The notes under the pieces were generated by a model that was not told the DNA's origin, searched no databases, and saw only the letters and a program-made list of their open reading frames with translations. A stretch of 64,000 nt of DNA from NCBI GenBank assembly GCA_020637195.1, contig JACJWK010000006.1:90785-154784 (forward strand). The letters are read 5' to 3'. A program made the position numbers and the translations under genes. Shown here piece after piece: positions 16,092-23,275 of this stretch (the first letter of the stretch is position 1; each line of letters begins with the position of its first letter). The DNA comes from Microthrixaceae bacterium (GTDB lineage: Bacteria > Actinomycetota > Acidimicrobiia > Acidimicrobiales > DATDAH01).

Positions 16092-16139
16092 TTCTGGGTA
16101 CTGCCCAGCACCCCTCACGACATCCGCCAGTACCCAGAA
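16092..16139. repeat. Intergenic hairpin 1 (tandem pair)
   Basis: Perfect 12-bp arms TTCTGGGTACTG and CAGTACCCAGAA around a 24-base loop. A second, similar hairpin follows at 16161. It could act as a terminator or mRNA-stability element after the dehydrogenase gene. Confidence 0.7.
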
Positions 16140-16160
16140 GGGGTGGCGGCGGGCGAGGCG

Positions 16161-16214
16161 CCGTTCTGGGCACTGCCCAGCGTCCCTGATGACACACGCC
16201 AGTACCCAGAACGG
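16161..16214. repeat. Intergenic hairpin 2 (tandem pair)
   Basis: 15-bp arms CCGTTCTGGGCACTG and CAGTACCCAGAACGG with one mismatch. About 70% of the unit matches hairpin 1, including the loop-side GCCCAGC and CGCC. Confidence 0.7.
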
Positions 16215-16246
16215 GTGGGGGACGGCGCGGCCGGGGCGCGATCGTC

Positions 16247-17365
16247 GTGCTGAGCGGCGTCACCGTGCTCGACCTGTCGACGGTCGGGCCCGCCGCCCGG
16301 GCCGCCCGGATGCTCGCCGACTACGGCGCGCGCGTGATCAAGGTGGGCGCGCCCGCCGCTGCCGGCGGGGTGCAGATCGAGCCACCGTTCTACGCCTACG
16401 GCGGTCACCGGGGCATGGAGCGGGTGCGCCTCGACCTGAAGTCCGACGAGGGGCGGGCCGCGTTCCTGCGCCTCGCCGGCGAGGCGGACGTGGTGATCGA
16501 GAGCTTCCGCCCCGGCGTGGTCGACCGCCTCGGCATCGGCTACGAGGCGGTGAAGGTCGTGAACCCCGGGGTCGTCTACTGCGCCACCAGCGGCTATGGG
16601 CAGGACGGCCCCAAGGCGCAGTGGGCGGGCCATGACGTCAACTACCTGGCCGCGGGCGGCTACTTCGCCTGCGCCGGCCGCGGGGCGGACGGCGAGCTCA
16701 CCCTGCCCGGGGCCACGGTCGCCGACATCGCCGCCGGCGGCATGCAGGCGGTCATCGCCATCCTCGCCGCGCTCGTGGGGCGGGCCGGGTCCGGTGAGGG
16801 CGCCTACCTCGACGTGTCCGTGGCGGACGGCGTGGTGGGGATGCTCGCCCTGCTCATCGACGAGCACCTGGCCACCGGCGCCGTCCCCGAGCCCGGCCAC
16901 GACATCCTCACCGGCCGCTACGCCTGCTACGGCCTGTACCGGTGCGCCGACGGCGGGTGGGTCTCGGTGGGAGCGATCGAGCCCAAGTTCTACGCCAACC
17001 TGTGCCGCCTCCTCGGGTGCGAGCAGTGGACCGGCCATCAGCTCGACGACGCCGTGCAGGACCAGATCCGCGCCGACTTCGCCGCCGCCTTCGCCACCCG
17101 CCCCCGCGACGAGTGGGTGGCCGAGCTCGGCCCCGCCGACACGTGCGTGGCGCCGGTGAACGGCATCGACGAGGTGGTGGCCGACGCCCAGGTCCTCGCC
17201 CGCGGCGACGTGGTCGAGGCGGTGCGCCCGGGCGGCGAGACCTTCCGCCAGGTGGCCGCGGTCTGGGCCGGTGCCCCCCGCCCCGACCGGGTCGAGGTCC
17301 GCGACCCCGGCTTCGACGACAGCGACCGGCTCCTGGCGGCGCCGGCCGAGGAGGTGCCCCGGTGA
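16247..17365 (+). CDS. CaiB/BaiF-family protein, alpha-methylacyl-CoA racemase-like
   Basis: A 372-residue class III CoA-transferase-fold protein. It has the racemase-type blocks GHDVNYLAAGG (catalytic His position in Mcr/AMACR) and ATVADIAAGGMQAVIAILAAL (catalytic Asp position), so racemisation of 2-methylacyl-CoA is more likely than CoA transfer. The N-terminus (VLSGVTVLDLSTVGPAARAARMLADYGARV) is normal for the family. GTG 16247 is the start. Its stop overlaps the GTG of the next gene by 4 bases, linking it to two MaoC-fold proteins and an acyl-CoA dehydrogenase, as expected for breakdown of methyl-branched chains. Confidence 0.88.
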   Translation: MLSGVTVLDLSTVGPAARAARMLADYGARVIKVGAPAAAGGVQIEPPFYAYGGHRGMERVRLDLKSDEGRAAFLRLAGEADVVIESFRPGVVDRLGIGYEAVKVVNPGVVYCATSGYGQDGPKAQWAGHDVNYLAAGGYFACAGRGADGELTLPGATVADIAAGGMQAVIAILAALVGRAGSGEGAYLDVSVADGVVGMLALLIDEHLATGAVPEPGHDILTGRYACYGLYRCADGGWVSVGAIEPKFYANLCRLLGCEQWTGHQLDDAVQDQIRADFAAAFATRPRDEWVAELGPADTCVAPVNGIDEVVADAQVLARGDVVEAVRPGGETFRQVAAVWAGAPRPDRVEVRDPGFDDSDRLLAAPAEEVPR

Positions 17366-17916
17366 CCGAACCGTCCGCGCCCGGCTCGTCCCCGACGACC
17401 GACGACGCCCTGCCCGAGTCCGTCGCCGCCGTGATCGGCGTGCCCCAGTACGAGGGCGACGCCGGCTTCGACGCCGAGATGGGCTACGTGTGGACGTCGC
17501 TGGCCTCGGTCGAGAACGGCAACCCGCTGTTCTGGGACGCCGACGTGGCCGAGGCCCTCGCCGGCGGGCCCATCGCCCCGCCGTCGATGCTGTCGGTGTG
17601 GTTCCGGCCCCACCACTGGGCCCCCGGCGCCACCGACAACCTCGTGCCGCTCCAGGTCCACTTCGACCTGAAGGAGGCCTTCGGCCTGCCCGAGGCCGTG
17701 ATGACCGACAACACCATCACCTTCGGCGTGCCCGTGCGGCCCGGCGACCGCATCCGCAGCCGCCAGGTGCTCCGCTCGGTCAGCCCGCCCAAGACCACCA
17801 AGCTCGGCGCCGGCCGCTTCTGGGTGATCGACGTCGAGTACCTCAACCAGCGCGACGAGCTCGTCGGCGTGGAGACCTACACCGGCTTCGGCTACCGCCG
17901 CGACGGGAGCAGCTGA
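17362..17916 (+). CDS. MaoC-like dehydratase (FAS1-type hot-dog N-terminal domain)
   Basis: A 184-residue single hot-dog protein with the FAS1_DH/MaoC_dehydrat_N pattern: IGVPQYEGD at the N-terminus, then IAPPSMLSVWFRPHHW, LVPLQVHFDLKEAFG and VRPGDRIRSRQVLRSVSP. It lacks the complete hydratase Asp/His motif of the following gene product, so the two probably form a heterodimeric enoyl-CoA hydratase. It starts at GTG 17362 (4-base overlap) and its stop shares one base with the next ATG (TGATG). Confidence 0.88.
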   Translation: MTEPSAPGSSPTTDDALPESVAAVIGVPQYEGDAGFDAEMGYVWTSLASVENGNPLFWDADVAEALAGGPIAPPSMLSVWFRPHHWAPGATDNLVPLQVHFDLKEAFGLPEAVMTDNTITFGVPVRPGDRIRSRQVLRSVSPPKTTKLGAGRFWVIDVEYLNQRDELVGVETYTGFGYRRDGSS

Positions 17917-18437
17917 TGAGCACCACGGCCCCCGCCCCCACCCTGACCCTCGACCGGGTGCACGTCGGCGACGTCCTGCCCGAGTTGGCCGTCGACGTCA
18001 CCGCCACCACCGTCGTGCTCGGCGCCCTCGCCACCCGCGACTGGCGGCCGATGCACCACGACTACAAGTTCGCCACGGAGCGCAACGGCACCCGCGACAT
18101 CTTCCTCAACACCCCGAACCAGGCCGCCTGGTTCGAGCGCTACCTCACCGACTGGACCGGCCCCCACGGACGCCTGGGCACCGTCACCTTCCGCATGAAG
18201 GACTCGGTGTTCCCGGGCGACACCATGGTGTTCCGGGGCGAGGTCACCGCGGTGGCCACCGACGCCCTCGGCTGCGGCTGGGTCGGCGTCGAGGTGATGC
18301 TGACGGTCGCCGGTGAGGACGGCGCGGACCGGATCATGACCACCGGCTCGGCCCGCATCGCGGTGCCGGTCGACGCCGACGACAATCCCTGGGCCCGCGG
18401 GCCCGACACCTGGAAGCCCGGAGACTGGAAGGCCTGA
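17916..18437 (+). CDS. MaoC-like enoyl-CoA hydratase subunit
   Basis: A 173-residue hot-dog protein carrying the hydratase active-site motif in TRDWRPMHHDYKFA (Asp and His). Its partner is likely the preceding MaoC-like protein; such split pairs replace the fused two-domain hydratase-2 in several actinobacteria. Further blocks: NTPNQAAWFERYLTDW and FRMKDSVFPGDTMVFRGEV. It starts in a TGATG overlap, and the next gene starts one base after its stop. Confidence 0.9.
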   Translation: MSTTAPAPTLTLDRVHVGDVLPELAVDVTATTVVLGALATRDWRPMHHDYKFATERNGTRDIFLNTPNQAAWFERYLTDWTGPHGRLGTVTFRMKDSVFPGDTMVFRGEVTAVATDALGCGWVGVEVMLTVAGEDGADRIMTTGSARIAVPVDADDNPWARGPDTWKPGDWKA

Positions 18438-18438
18438 C

Positions 18439-19551
18439 ATGGACCTCGACTTCACCGACGAGCAGGAGATGCTGCGCGAGATGGTGCGCGGGCTGTGCGC
18501 CGACCAGGCGTCGCTCACCGTGGTGCGCGAGATGGAGGACGACCCGGTCGGCTACCCGGCGTCGTTCTGGCAGCAGCTCGCCGCGCTCGACCTGTGCGGA
18601 CTGCTGATCCCCGAGGAGTACGGCGGCTCGGGCATGACCATGCTCGAGGGCGTCGTCGTGTACGAGGAGCTCGGGCGCTCGCTGGCCCCGTCGCCCCACT
18701 TCGCCAGCTGCGTGCTCTCGGCGGGCGCGCTCCTCGCCGCGGGGTCCGACGACCAGAAGCGGGCGCTGCTGCCCGCCATCGCCGACGGCTCGACCATCGT
18801 CGCGCCCGCCTGGCTCGAGCCCGAGAGCGGCTTCGGCCCGCTCGGTGTCCAGGCCCGCCACGACGGTGGCACCATCTCCGGCACCAAGTGGCACGTGCCC
18901 TTCGCCCAGGCCGCCGACAAGCTGCTGGTCCTCGCCCGCACCGGCGACGCGCCGACCGACGTCGGCCTGTTCCTCGTGGACCGCGACGCCGCGGGCGTCA
19001 CGCTCTCCCAGCAGACGACCATCGCGTCCTCCACCCAGTTCGCGGTCACCTTCGACGGTGCCGCCGCCGAGCCCGTGGGCGAGCTCACCGGCGGGTGGTC
19101 GGTGTGGCACAACGTGATGCTCGACGGGATCATCCTGCTCGCCGCCCAGGCGTCGGGCGGCGCCGAGCACGCCCTCGACATCACCGTCCAGTACTCGAAG
19201 GACCGCTTCCAGTTCGGCAAGCCGATCGGCGCGTTCCAGTCCATCTCCCACTACCTGGCCGACGCCGCCACCCGGGTGGACGGCGCCCGCACGGTCGTCC
19301 ACGAGGCGGCGTGGGCGCGGTCGACGGGCCGCGACACGTCCCGTCTCGCCCCGATGGCCAAGCTCGTCGCCTGCGACACGTACCGCGACCTCACCGCCAT
19401 GGCCCAGCAGGTCTGGGGCGGGGTGGGCTTCACCGTCGAGTACGACATCCAGCTCTACTTCCGGCGGGCCAAGCAGCTCCAGATCACGTGGTGGGACACC
19501 CGGTACCTCGAGGAGCTCGTCGCGGCGTCGGTCCTGGACGAGCCGGCGTAG
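18439..19551 (+). CDS. Acyl-CoA dehydrogenase (atypical subunit)
   Basis: A 370-residue acyl-CoA dehydrogenase. Fold markers are present: MDLDFTDEQEMLREM, IPEEYGGSGMTMLE, KDRFQFGKPIGAFQSISHYLAD, and QQVWGGVGFTVEYDIQLYFRRA. The block that normally reads EPGAGSD is replaced by LEPESGFGPLG, so flavin contacts differ from the first dehydrogenase of the cluster. This is typical of partner subunits in alpha2-beta2 dehydrogenases such as the mycobacterial FadE28/FadE29-type pairs; pairing with the 14894 product is an inference. It ends the AMACR-MaoC-MaoC operon. Confidence 0.9.
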   Translation: MDLDFTDEQEMLREMVRGLCADQASLTVVREMEDDPVGYPASFWQQLAALDLCGLLIPEEYGGSGMTMLEGVVVYEELGRSLAPSPHFASCVLSAGALLAAGSDDQKRALLPAIADGSTIVAPAWLEPESGFGPLGVQARHDGGTISGTKWHVPFAQAADKLLVLARTGDAPTDVGLFLVDRDAAGVTLSQQTTIASSTQFAVTFDGAAAEPVGELTGGWSVWHNVMLDGIILLAAQASGGAEHALDITVQYSKDRFQFGKPIGAFQSISHYLADAATRVDGARTVVHEAAWARSTGRDTSRLAPMAKLVACDTYRDLTAMAQQVWGGVGFTVEYDIQLYFRRAKQLQITWWDTRYLEELVAASVLDEPA

Positions 19552-19562
19552 TCGCCGGGCCG

Positions 19563-19577
19563 TAGGCTCGGGGGATG
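19563..19577 (+). promoter_or_regulatory. Leaderless -10 box (TAGGCT, 6-base spacer)
   Basis: TAGGCT at 19563-19568, six bases, ATG 19575. This is the cleanest example of the leaderless pattern in the window. Confidence 0.7.
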
Positions 19578-20447
19578 TCGGCGCCGGCGGCGGAACCCGG
19601 TCGATGGTCCCTGCGCTGGGCGCGCGCCCAGCTCGACCCCTCGGTCGCCTTCGCGCTCGCGGTCGCCGCCACCGTGCTGGTCGGCGTCGGCGACTACCTC
19701 ACCGGCCCCTACCTCGCCTTCTCCACCATCTACCTGCTGCCCATCGGGCTGGTGGCCTGGTTCGCGGGCCGGCGGGCGGTGCTCGTCATCGCGCTGTTGT
19801 CCGCCGCCCTCGGCGTGCTCAGCACCGCGGCCGACCAGGGCCAGATCTCGCCCCTCGTCAACGTGCTCAACGGCGTCATGCGGTTCGCGCTGTACAGCGT
19901 CGTGGGCCTGCTCCTGGCGGCCGAGCGCCGGGCCCTGCGCCGGGTGGCCGAGCTCGCGATCACCGACCCCCTCACCGGGCTCGCCAACCGGCGGCAGTTC
20001 GACGAGCTGGCCGCCCGCGAGCTGGCCCGGGCCAAGCGCAGCGGTCGGCCCGTCGCGGTCGTCTACGTCGACGTCGACGACCTGAAGGCCCGCAACGAGT
20101 CCGACGGGCACGACGCCGGTGACGCCCTGCTCACCACCTTCGCCGGCGTGGCCCGCGGTGCCCTGCGGGGCACCGACGTCCTCGCCCGCCTCGGCGGCGA
20201 CGAGTTCGCCGCGCTCCTGCCCGAGTGCGACGCCGCCACCGCCGAGGCCACCCTGGCCCGCCTGCGCGCCGAGCTGGCCGACTCGGTCGACCCCCCCATC
20301 ACGTTCAGCGCCGGCGTGGTCGCGGGGCCGGTCACCGACGGGCTCGGTGTCGCGCCGCTGCTCCACGCCGCCGACCTGGCGATGTTCGAGGCCAAGGCCA
20401 CGGGCAAGGACCGCACCGCGGTCCGACCCCTGCCCTCGGGGGCGTGA
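19575..20447 (+). CDS. Membrane diguanylate cyclase (GGDEF)
   Basis: A 290-residue c-di-GMP synthase. Residues about 22-115 form three or four membrane helices. The GGDEF domain follows: TDPLTGLANRRQFD at 130-143 and an intact GGDEF at 207-211. RGTD at 198-201, five residues before GGDEF, is the inhibitory I-site, so product feedback is expected. The usual ND of the substrate block is replaced in KARNESDGHDAGD. There is no recognised extracellular sensor; the membrane part may sense directly. The gene is preceded by a leaderless promoter and followed by a TauD-like gene with its own. Confidence 0.93.
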   Translation: MSAPAAEPGRWSLRWARAQLDPSVAFALAVAATVLVGVGDYLTGPYLAFSTIYLLPIGLVAWFAGRRAVLVIALLSAALGVLSTAADQGQISPLVNVLNGVMRFALYSVVGLLLAAERRALRRVAELAITDPLTGLANRRQFDELAARELARAKRSGRPVAVVYVDVDDLKARNESDGHDAGDALLTTFAGVARGALRGTDVLARLGGDEFAALLPECDAATAEATLARLRAELADSVDPPITFSAGVVAGPVTDGLGVAPLLHAADLAMFEAKATGKDRTAVRPLPSGA

Positions 20448-20469
20448 GCGCCGGGCGGCCGGTCGCGCC

Positions 20470-20484
20470 CATGATGGGGCGATG
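20470..20484 (+). promoter_or_regulatory. Leaderless -10 box (CATGAT, 6-base spacer)
   Basis: CATGAT at 20470-20475, six bases, ATG 20482. Confidence 0.45.
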
Positions 20485-21408
20485 ACCGACACCGAAGCGC
20501 CACCCGCCGCGGGCGGATGGCGACCCGCCGACTTCCGGGGCCCCGACGACTGGAGCCACACGCTCACGGCCGACGAGATCGCCGAGATCGACGCCGCCCT
20601 CGACCACGTCGAGGCACTCGGGCTGGCGACGGCCGACCTCGACCGCGGGTCGTTCCCGCTGCCCGCGCTCGGCGGGCGCCTCCGGGCGTGGGCGGACGAG
20701 CTCGACCAGGGGCGGGGCTTCGTGCTCGTGCGCGGGCTCCCCGTCGAGCGCTACGGGCCCGAGCGCAGCGGCGTCGCCTTCTGGGGGCTGGGCTGCCACC
20801 TCGGGCGCCCGTTCCCCCAGAACCCCGAGGGCGACCTGCTCGGCCACGTCGTCGACACGGGTGAGGCCGCCGACAACCCCGACATCCGCAAGTACCGGAC
20901 GAACCACGACATCGCGTTCCACGTCGACGGGGCCGACGTGGTGGGTCTGTTGTGCCTGGCCAACTCGGCCGACGGCGGCGCCAGCCGGATCGCCAGCTCG
21001 CTGGCGGTGCGGGACCGCATCGTCGCCGAGCGCCCCGAGCTGGCCCCGGCGTTCGAGCAGGACTTCCACCTCGACCTGCGCGACGAGCAGGCGCCGGGCG
21101 AGGCGCCCTTCCTGTCGCTGCCCCTCGCCTACGAGGCCCGGGGCCGCCCGCGGATCTTCTACCACCACGACTACTTCACCTCGTCGCAGCGCCACCCCGA
21201 GACCCCTCGCTACACGGCCGAGCAGCAGGCCGTCCTCGACCGCTTCGAGGCGTTGGCCCACAGCGAGGAGTTCCGCATCGACATGGTCCTCGAGCCCGGC
21301 GACATGCAGTTCGTCGACAACGGCACGGTCGTCCACGCCCGCACCGCCTACGTCGACGATCCCGCCGACCCCCGCCACCTGCTGCGCCTCTGGCTGGCGG
21401 TGGGCTGA
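20482..21408 (+). CDS. TauD/TfdA-family Fe(II)/2-oxoglutarate dioxygenase
   Basis: A 308-residue protein with the double-stranded beta-helix of the TauD/TfdA family. The iron ligands are visible as HVD in NHDIAFHVDGADVVG and the distal His in GTVVHARTAYVDD; the 2-oxoglutarate-binding Arg is probably in HLLRLWLAVG. The block FVLVRGLPVERY is also family-typical. It is closest in style to the fungal-type TfdA-like oxygenases that act on amino acids or small acids; substrate cannot be told. It stands alone between the cyclase and the convergent DUF3097 gene. Confidence 0.9.
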   Translation: MTDTEAPPAAGGWRPADFRGPDDWSHTLTADEIAEIDAALDHVEALGLATADLDRGSFPLPALGGRLRAWADELDQGRGFVLVRGLPVERYGPERSGVAFWGLGCHLGRPFPQNPEGDLLGHVVDTGEAADNPDIRKYRTNHDIAFHVDGADVVGLLCLANSADGGASRIASSLAVRDRIVAERPELAPAFEQDFHLDLRDEQAPGEAPFLSLPLAYEARGRPRIFYHHDYFTSSQRHPETPRYTAEQQAVLDRFEALAHSEEFRIDMVLEPGDMQFVDNGTVVHARTAYVDDPADPRHLLRLWLAVG

Positions 21409-21532
21409 GGCCCTCACCGGGCGCGGTCGTCCCGGCGCGGGCGCCGACCCGGACCGGGCCACCTCGGCTCGCGCTCGCGCTCGCGCCGTCGTCGGTGGCG
21501 CCGCGGCCGGGCGAGCGCCGGCCGGCCGTGGT

Positions 21533-22339
21533 TCAGTCGCCCTGCTCGACGAAGTCGAGGAGGCGCTCGACGGCGCCGACGAGCTCGGGACGCAGGTCGG
21601 CGAAGGTCGTGACCCCGTTGCGCAGCGACGGCCAGAACCCCTCGACGGTCGTGCCAAGGGCGGCGCAGAACCCGGTCTTCCAGTCCTGGCCCCGCGGCAC
21701 GTCGGGCCACTCGGTGCGCCCGAGCACCCGGGGCTGGATCCCCGCCCAGACGTCGACGAAGGGGTGCCCCGCGACGAGCACGTGCTCGTCGCGCACCTGG
21801 GCCACGAGCCGGGCCTCCTTCGACCCCTCGACCAGGTGGTCGACGAGGACGCCGAGGCGCCGGGTGGGCGACGGTCCGAAGCGGCGGACCTCGGCGAGCA
21901 GGTCGTCGATGCCGCCGAGGGGCTCGACCACGATGCCGAGCTCGCGCAGGTCGTCGCCCCAGACGTGCTCGACGAGCTCGGCGTCGTGGCGGCCCTCGAC
22001 CCAGATGCGGCTGGCGCGTGCGGTGCGGGCCACGGCCGCGGTGGCGGCGACCGAGCCGCTGGCGGTGAACGCCAGCGCCGGCCGCTCCGGGCGGGGCGGC
22101 ACCAGGGTGACCGGCCTGCCTTCGAGCAGGAAGCCGCCCCGGGCCCACCGGAAGTGGCGGTGGTGGCCGCTGCGGCCCCGCAGGGTCACCGCCGCCGACG
22201 AGAGCTTCACGACGTCGCCGCAGAACCCCGACGACCGGTCCTCGACGACGAGCCCGAGGGTGGCCTCGACCTCGGGGTAGCGCGTCGGGGCCCGCATCTC
22301 GGCGTACTCGTCGAGGATGTCGCGGTCGTACGGCGCCAT
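21533..22339 (-). CDS. DUF3097 family protein
   Basis: A 268-residue protein recognised as the actinobacterial DUF3097 family: MAPYDRDILDEYAEMRAPTRYPEVEATLG at the start, a basic RNA-like patch (HHRHFRWARGGFLLEGRPVTLVPP), RIWVEGRHDAELVEHVWG, which resembles a Toprim-type core, and a C-terminal block with AGHPFVDVWAGIQP. The Toprim-like reading suggests nucleic acid work, but no function is established. ATG 22339 follows CACACT by six bases, a leaderless layout. It is convergent with the TauD-like gene. Confidence 0.88.
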   Translation of the reverse strand: MAPYDRDILDEYAEMRAPTRYPEVEATLGLVVEDRSSGFCGDVVKLSSAAVTLRGRSGHHRHFRWARGGFLLEGRPVTLVPPRPERPALAFTASGSVAATAAVARTARASRIWVEGRHDAELVEHVWGDDLRELGIVVEPLGGIDDLLAEVRRFGPSPTRRLGVLVDHLVEGSKEARLVAQVRDEHVLVAGHPFVDVWAGIQPRVLGRTEWPDVPRGQDWKTGFCAALGTTVEGFWPSLRNGVTTFADLRPELVGAVERLLDFVEQGD

Positions 22340-22351
22340 CCCCCGAGTGTG
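22337..22351 (-). promoter_or_regulatory. Leaderless -10-like box (CACACT, 6-base spacer)
   Basis: On the minus strand CACACT (22351-22346), six bases, ATG 22339. The same GGCCACACTCG context precedes the gene at 44873. Confidence 0.5.
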
Positions 22352-22507
22352 GCCGACCTCGACCGGTCGCCCGCGGCAATCGCGGCGCTCCGCGGGGCGG
22401 CCTCGGCGGGCCCGGTCGCCCGGCGCGACCGAGCGTGATGGCGCGACGCACGAGGCGCGGCCCGAGCGGTGCCCTCCCGCCGGTGGGACCCTGCGACGAG
22501 CCGTGGG

Positions 22508-22513
22508 TACGCT
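22508..22513 (+). promoter_or_regulatory. Putative -10 box (TACGCT)
   Basis: TACGCT about 70 bases before the SnoaL-like gene; the leader contains GGAGGAG. The rest of the 243-bp gap 22340-22582 shows only a partial match to the 16-bp repeat near 22391. Confidence 0.35.
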
Positions 22514-22582
22514 GCCCAGCGGATCAGCCGCCGCCGGACACCCGACGGCGACGCCCCCACCGACGGAGGAGCGACTCGGCAG

Positions 22583-22996
22583 ATGGCGCAGCCCAACAAG
22601 GCGTGGGAGATGGGGAACCGGTCGGTGGCCGCGGTCGAGGCCGGCGACCGGGAGGGCTGGATCGCCCTGTTCGCCCCCGACGGTGTCGTGGCCGACCCGG
22701 TGGGCCCGTCGATGTTCGACCCCGAGGGCAACGGCCACGTCGGCCCCGAGGGGATCGGCGCCTTCTACGACGCCGCCATCGCCGGCAACCAGGTGCGCTT
22801 CGAGTTCCGGGAGCGCTACCCCTCGGGCGACGAGTGCGCCAACGTCGTGACCATCAGCACGACCCTGCCCGACGGCTCCAAGGCCATCGTCGACGCGGTC
22901 ACCGTCTACACCATGGCGGCCGACGGCGAGCACCTCGCGTCGATGAAGGCCTACTGGTCGCCCGACGACATGCGCTTCGAGCCCGCCCCCGACTGA
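22583..22996 (+). CDS. SnoaL-like / nuclear transport factor 2-fold protein
   Basis: A 137-residue NTF2-fold protein of the SnoaL-like/ketosteroid isomerase group: AVEAGDREGWIALFAPDGVVADPVGPS, then GPEGIGAFYDAAIAGNQVRF and a C-terminal beta-sheet ending MKAYWSPDDMRF. These are small isomerases, cyclases or binding proteins; substrate unknown. ATG 22583 is chosen since the family starts there; GGAGGAG lies somewhat far upstream (13 bases). It is followed by the 48-bp repeat array, so it is a single-gene unit. Confidence 0.85.
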   Translation: MAQPNKAWEMGNRSVAAVEAGDREGWIALFAPDGVVADPVGPSMFDPEGNGHVGPEGIGAFYDAAIAGNQVRFEFRERYPSGDECANVVTISTTLPDGSKAIVDAVTVYTMAADGEHLASMKAYWSPDDMRFEPAPD

Positions 22997-23052
22997 ACGG
23001 CGCTTGCGCAGGGAGGCCGGCGGGGTCGAGCGCGCCCATCCGTCCACTGCGG

Positions 23053-23099
23053 CCTGCGCCGGGCTGAACCCGGCGCATCGCGCTGGGCGCGGTGCGGTC
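23053..23099. repeat. Dispersed repeat family B, unit A (leads into the 48-bp array)
   Basis: Starts with the hairpin TGCGCCGGG-CTGAA-CCCGGCGCA, followed by a sequence like GCGCTGGGCGCGGTGCGGTC. Related units lie at 23300-23375 and 24364-24440. Confidence 0.75.
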
Positions 23100-23275
23100 G
23101 GGTGCGCTGGGTTGGGGCCGGCGCACCGCGTGGGGCGCCGTGCGGTCGGGTGCGCTGGGTCGGGGCCGGCGCACCGCGTGGGGCGCCGTGCGGTCGGGTG
23201 CGCTGGGTTGGGGCCGGCGTAGCGCGTGGGGCGCCGTGCGGTCGGGTGCGCTGGGTTGGGGCCGGCGCATCGTCA
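23100..23275. repeat. 48-bp tandem array, about 3.7 copies
   Basis: Units start at 23100, 23148, 23196 and (partial) 23244. Each begins GGGTGCGCTGGG and ends GTGCGGTC and differs by one to three bases. 48 is a multiple of three, so all frames stay open and give spurious protein repeats. The array continues the tail of family B unit A. Confidence 0.9.

Noticed and set aside
23100..23275. Possible CRISPR array
   Set aside because: The 48-bp units are contiguous with no unique spacers and no cas genes are near; it is a simple tandem repeat.
23100..23275. Possible repeat-rich protein gene (both strands open across the array)
   Set aside because: The unit length is a multiple of three, so open frames arise automatically; no start signal or domain supports translation beyond the tail of the DUF559 gene.
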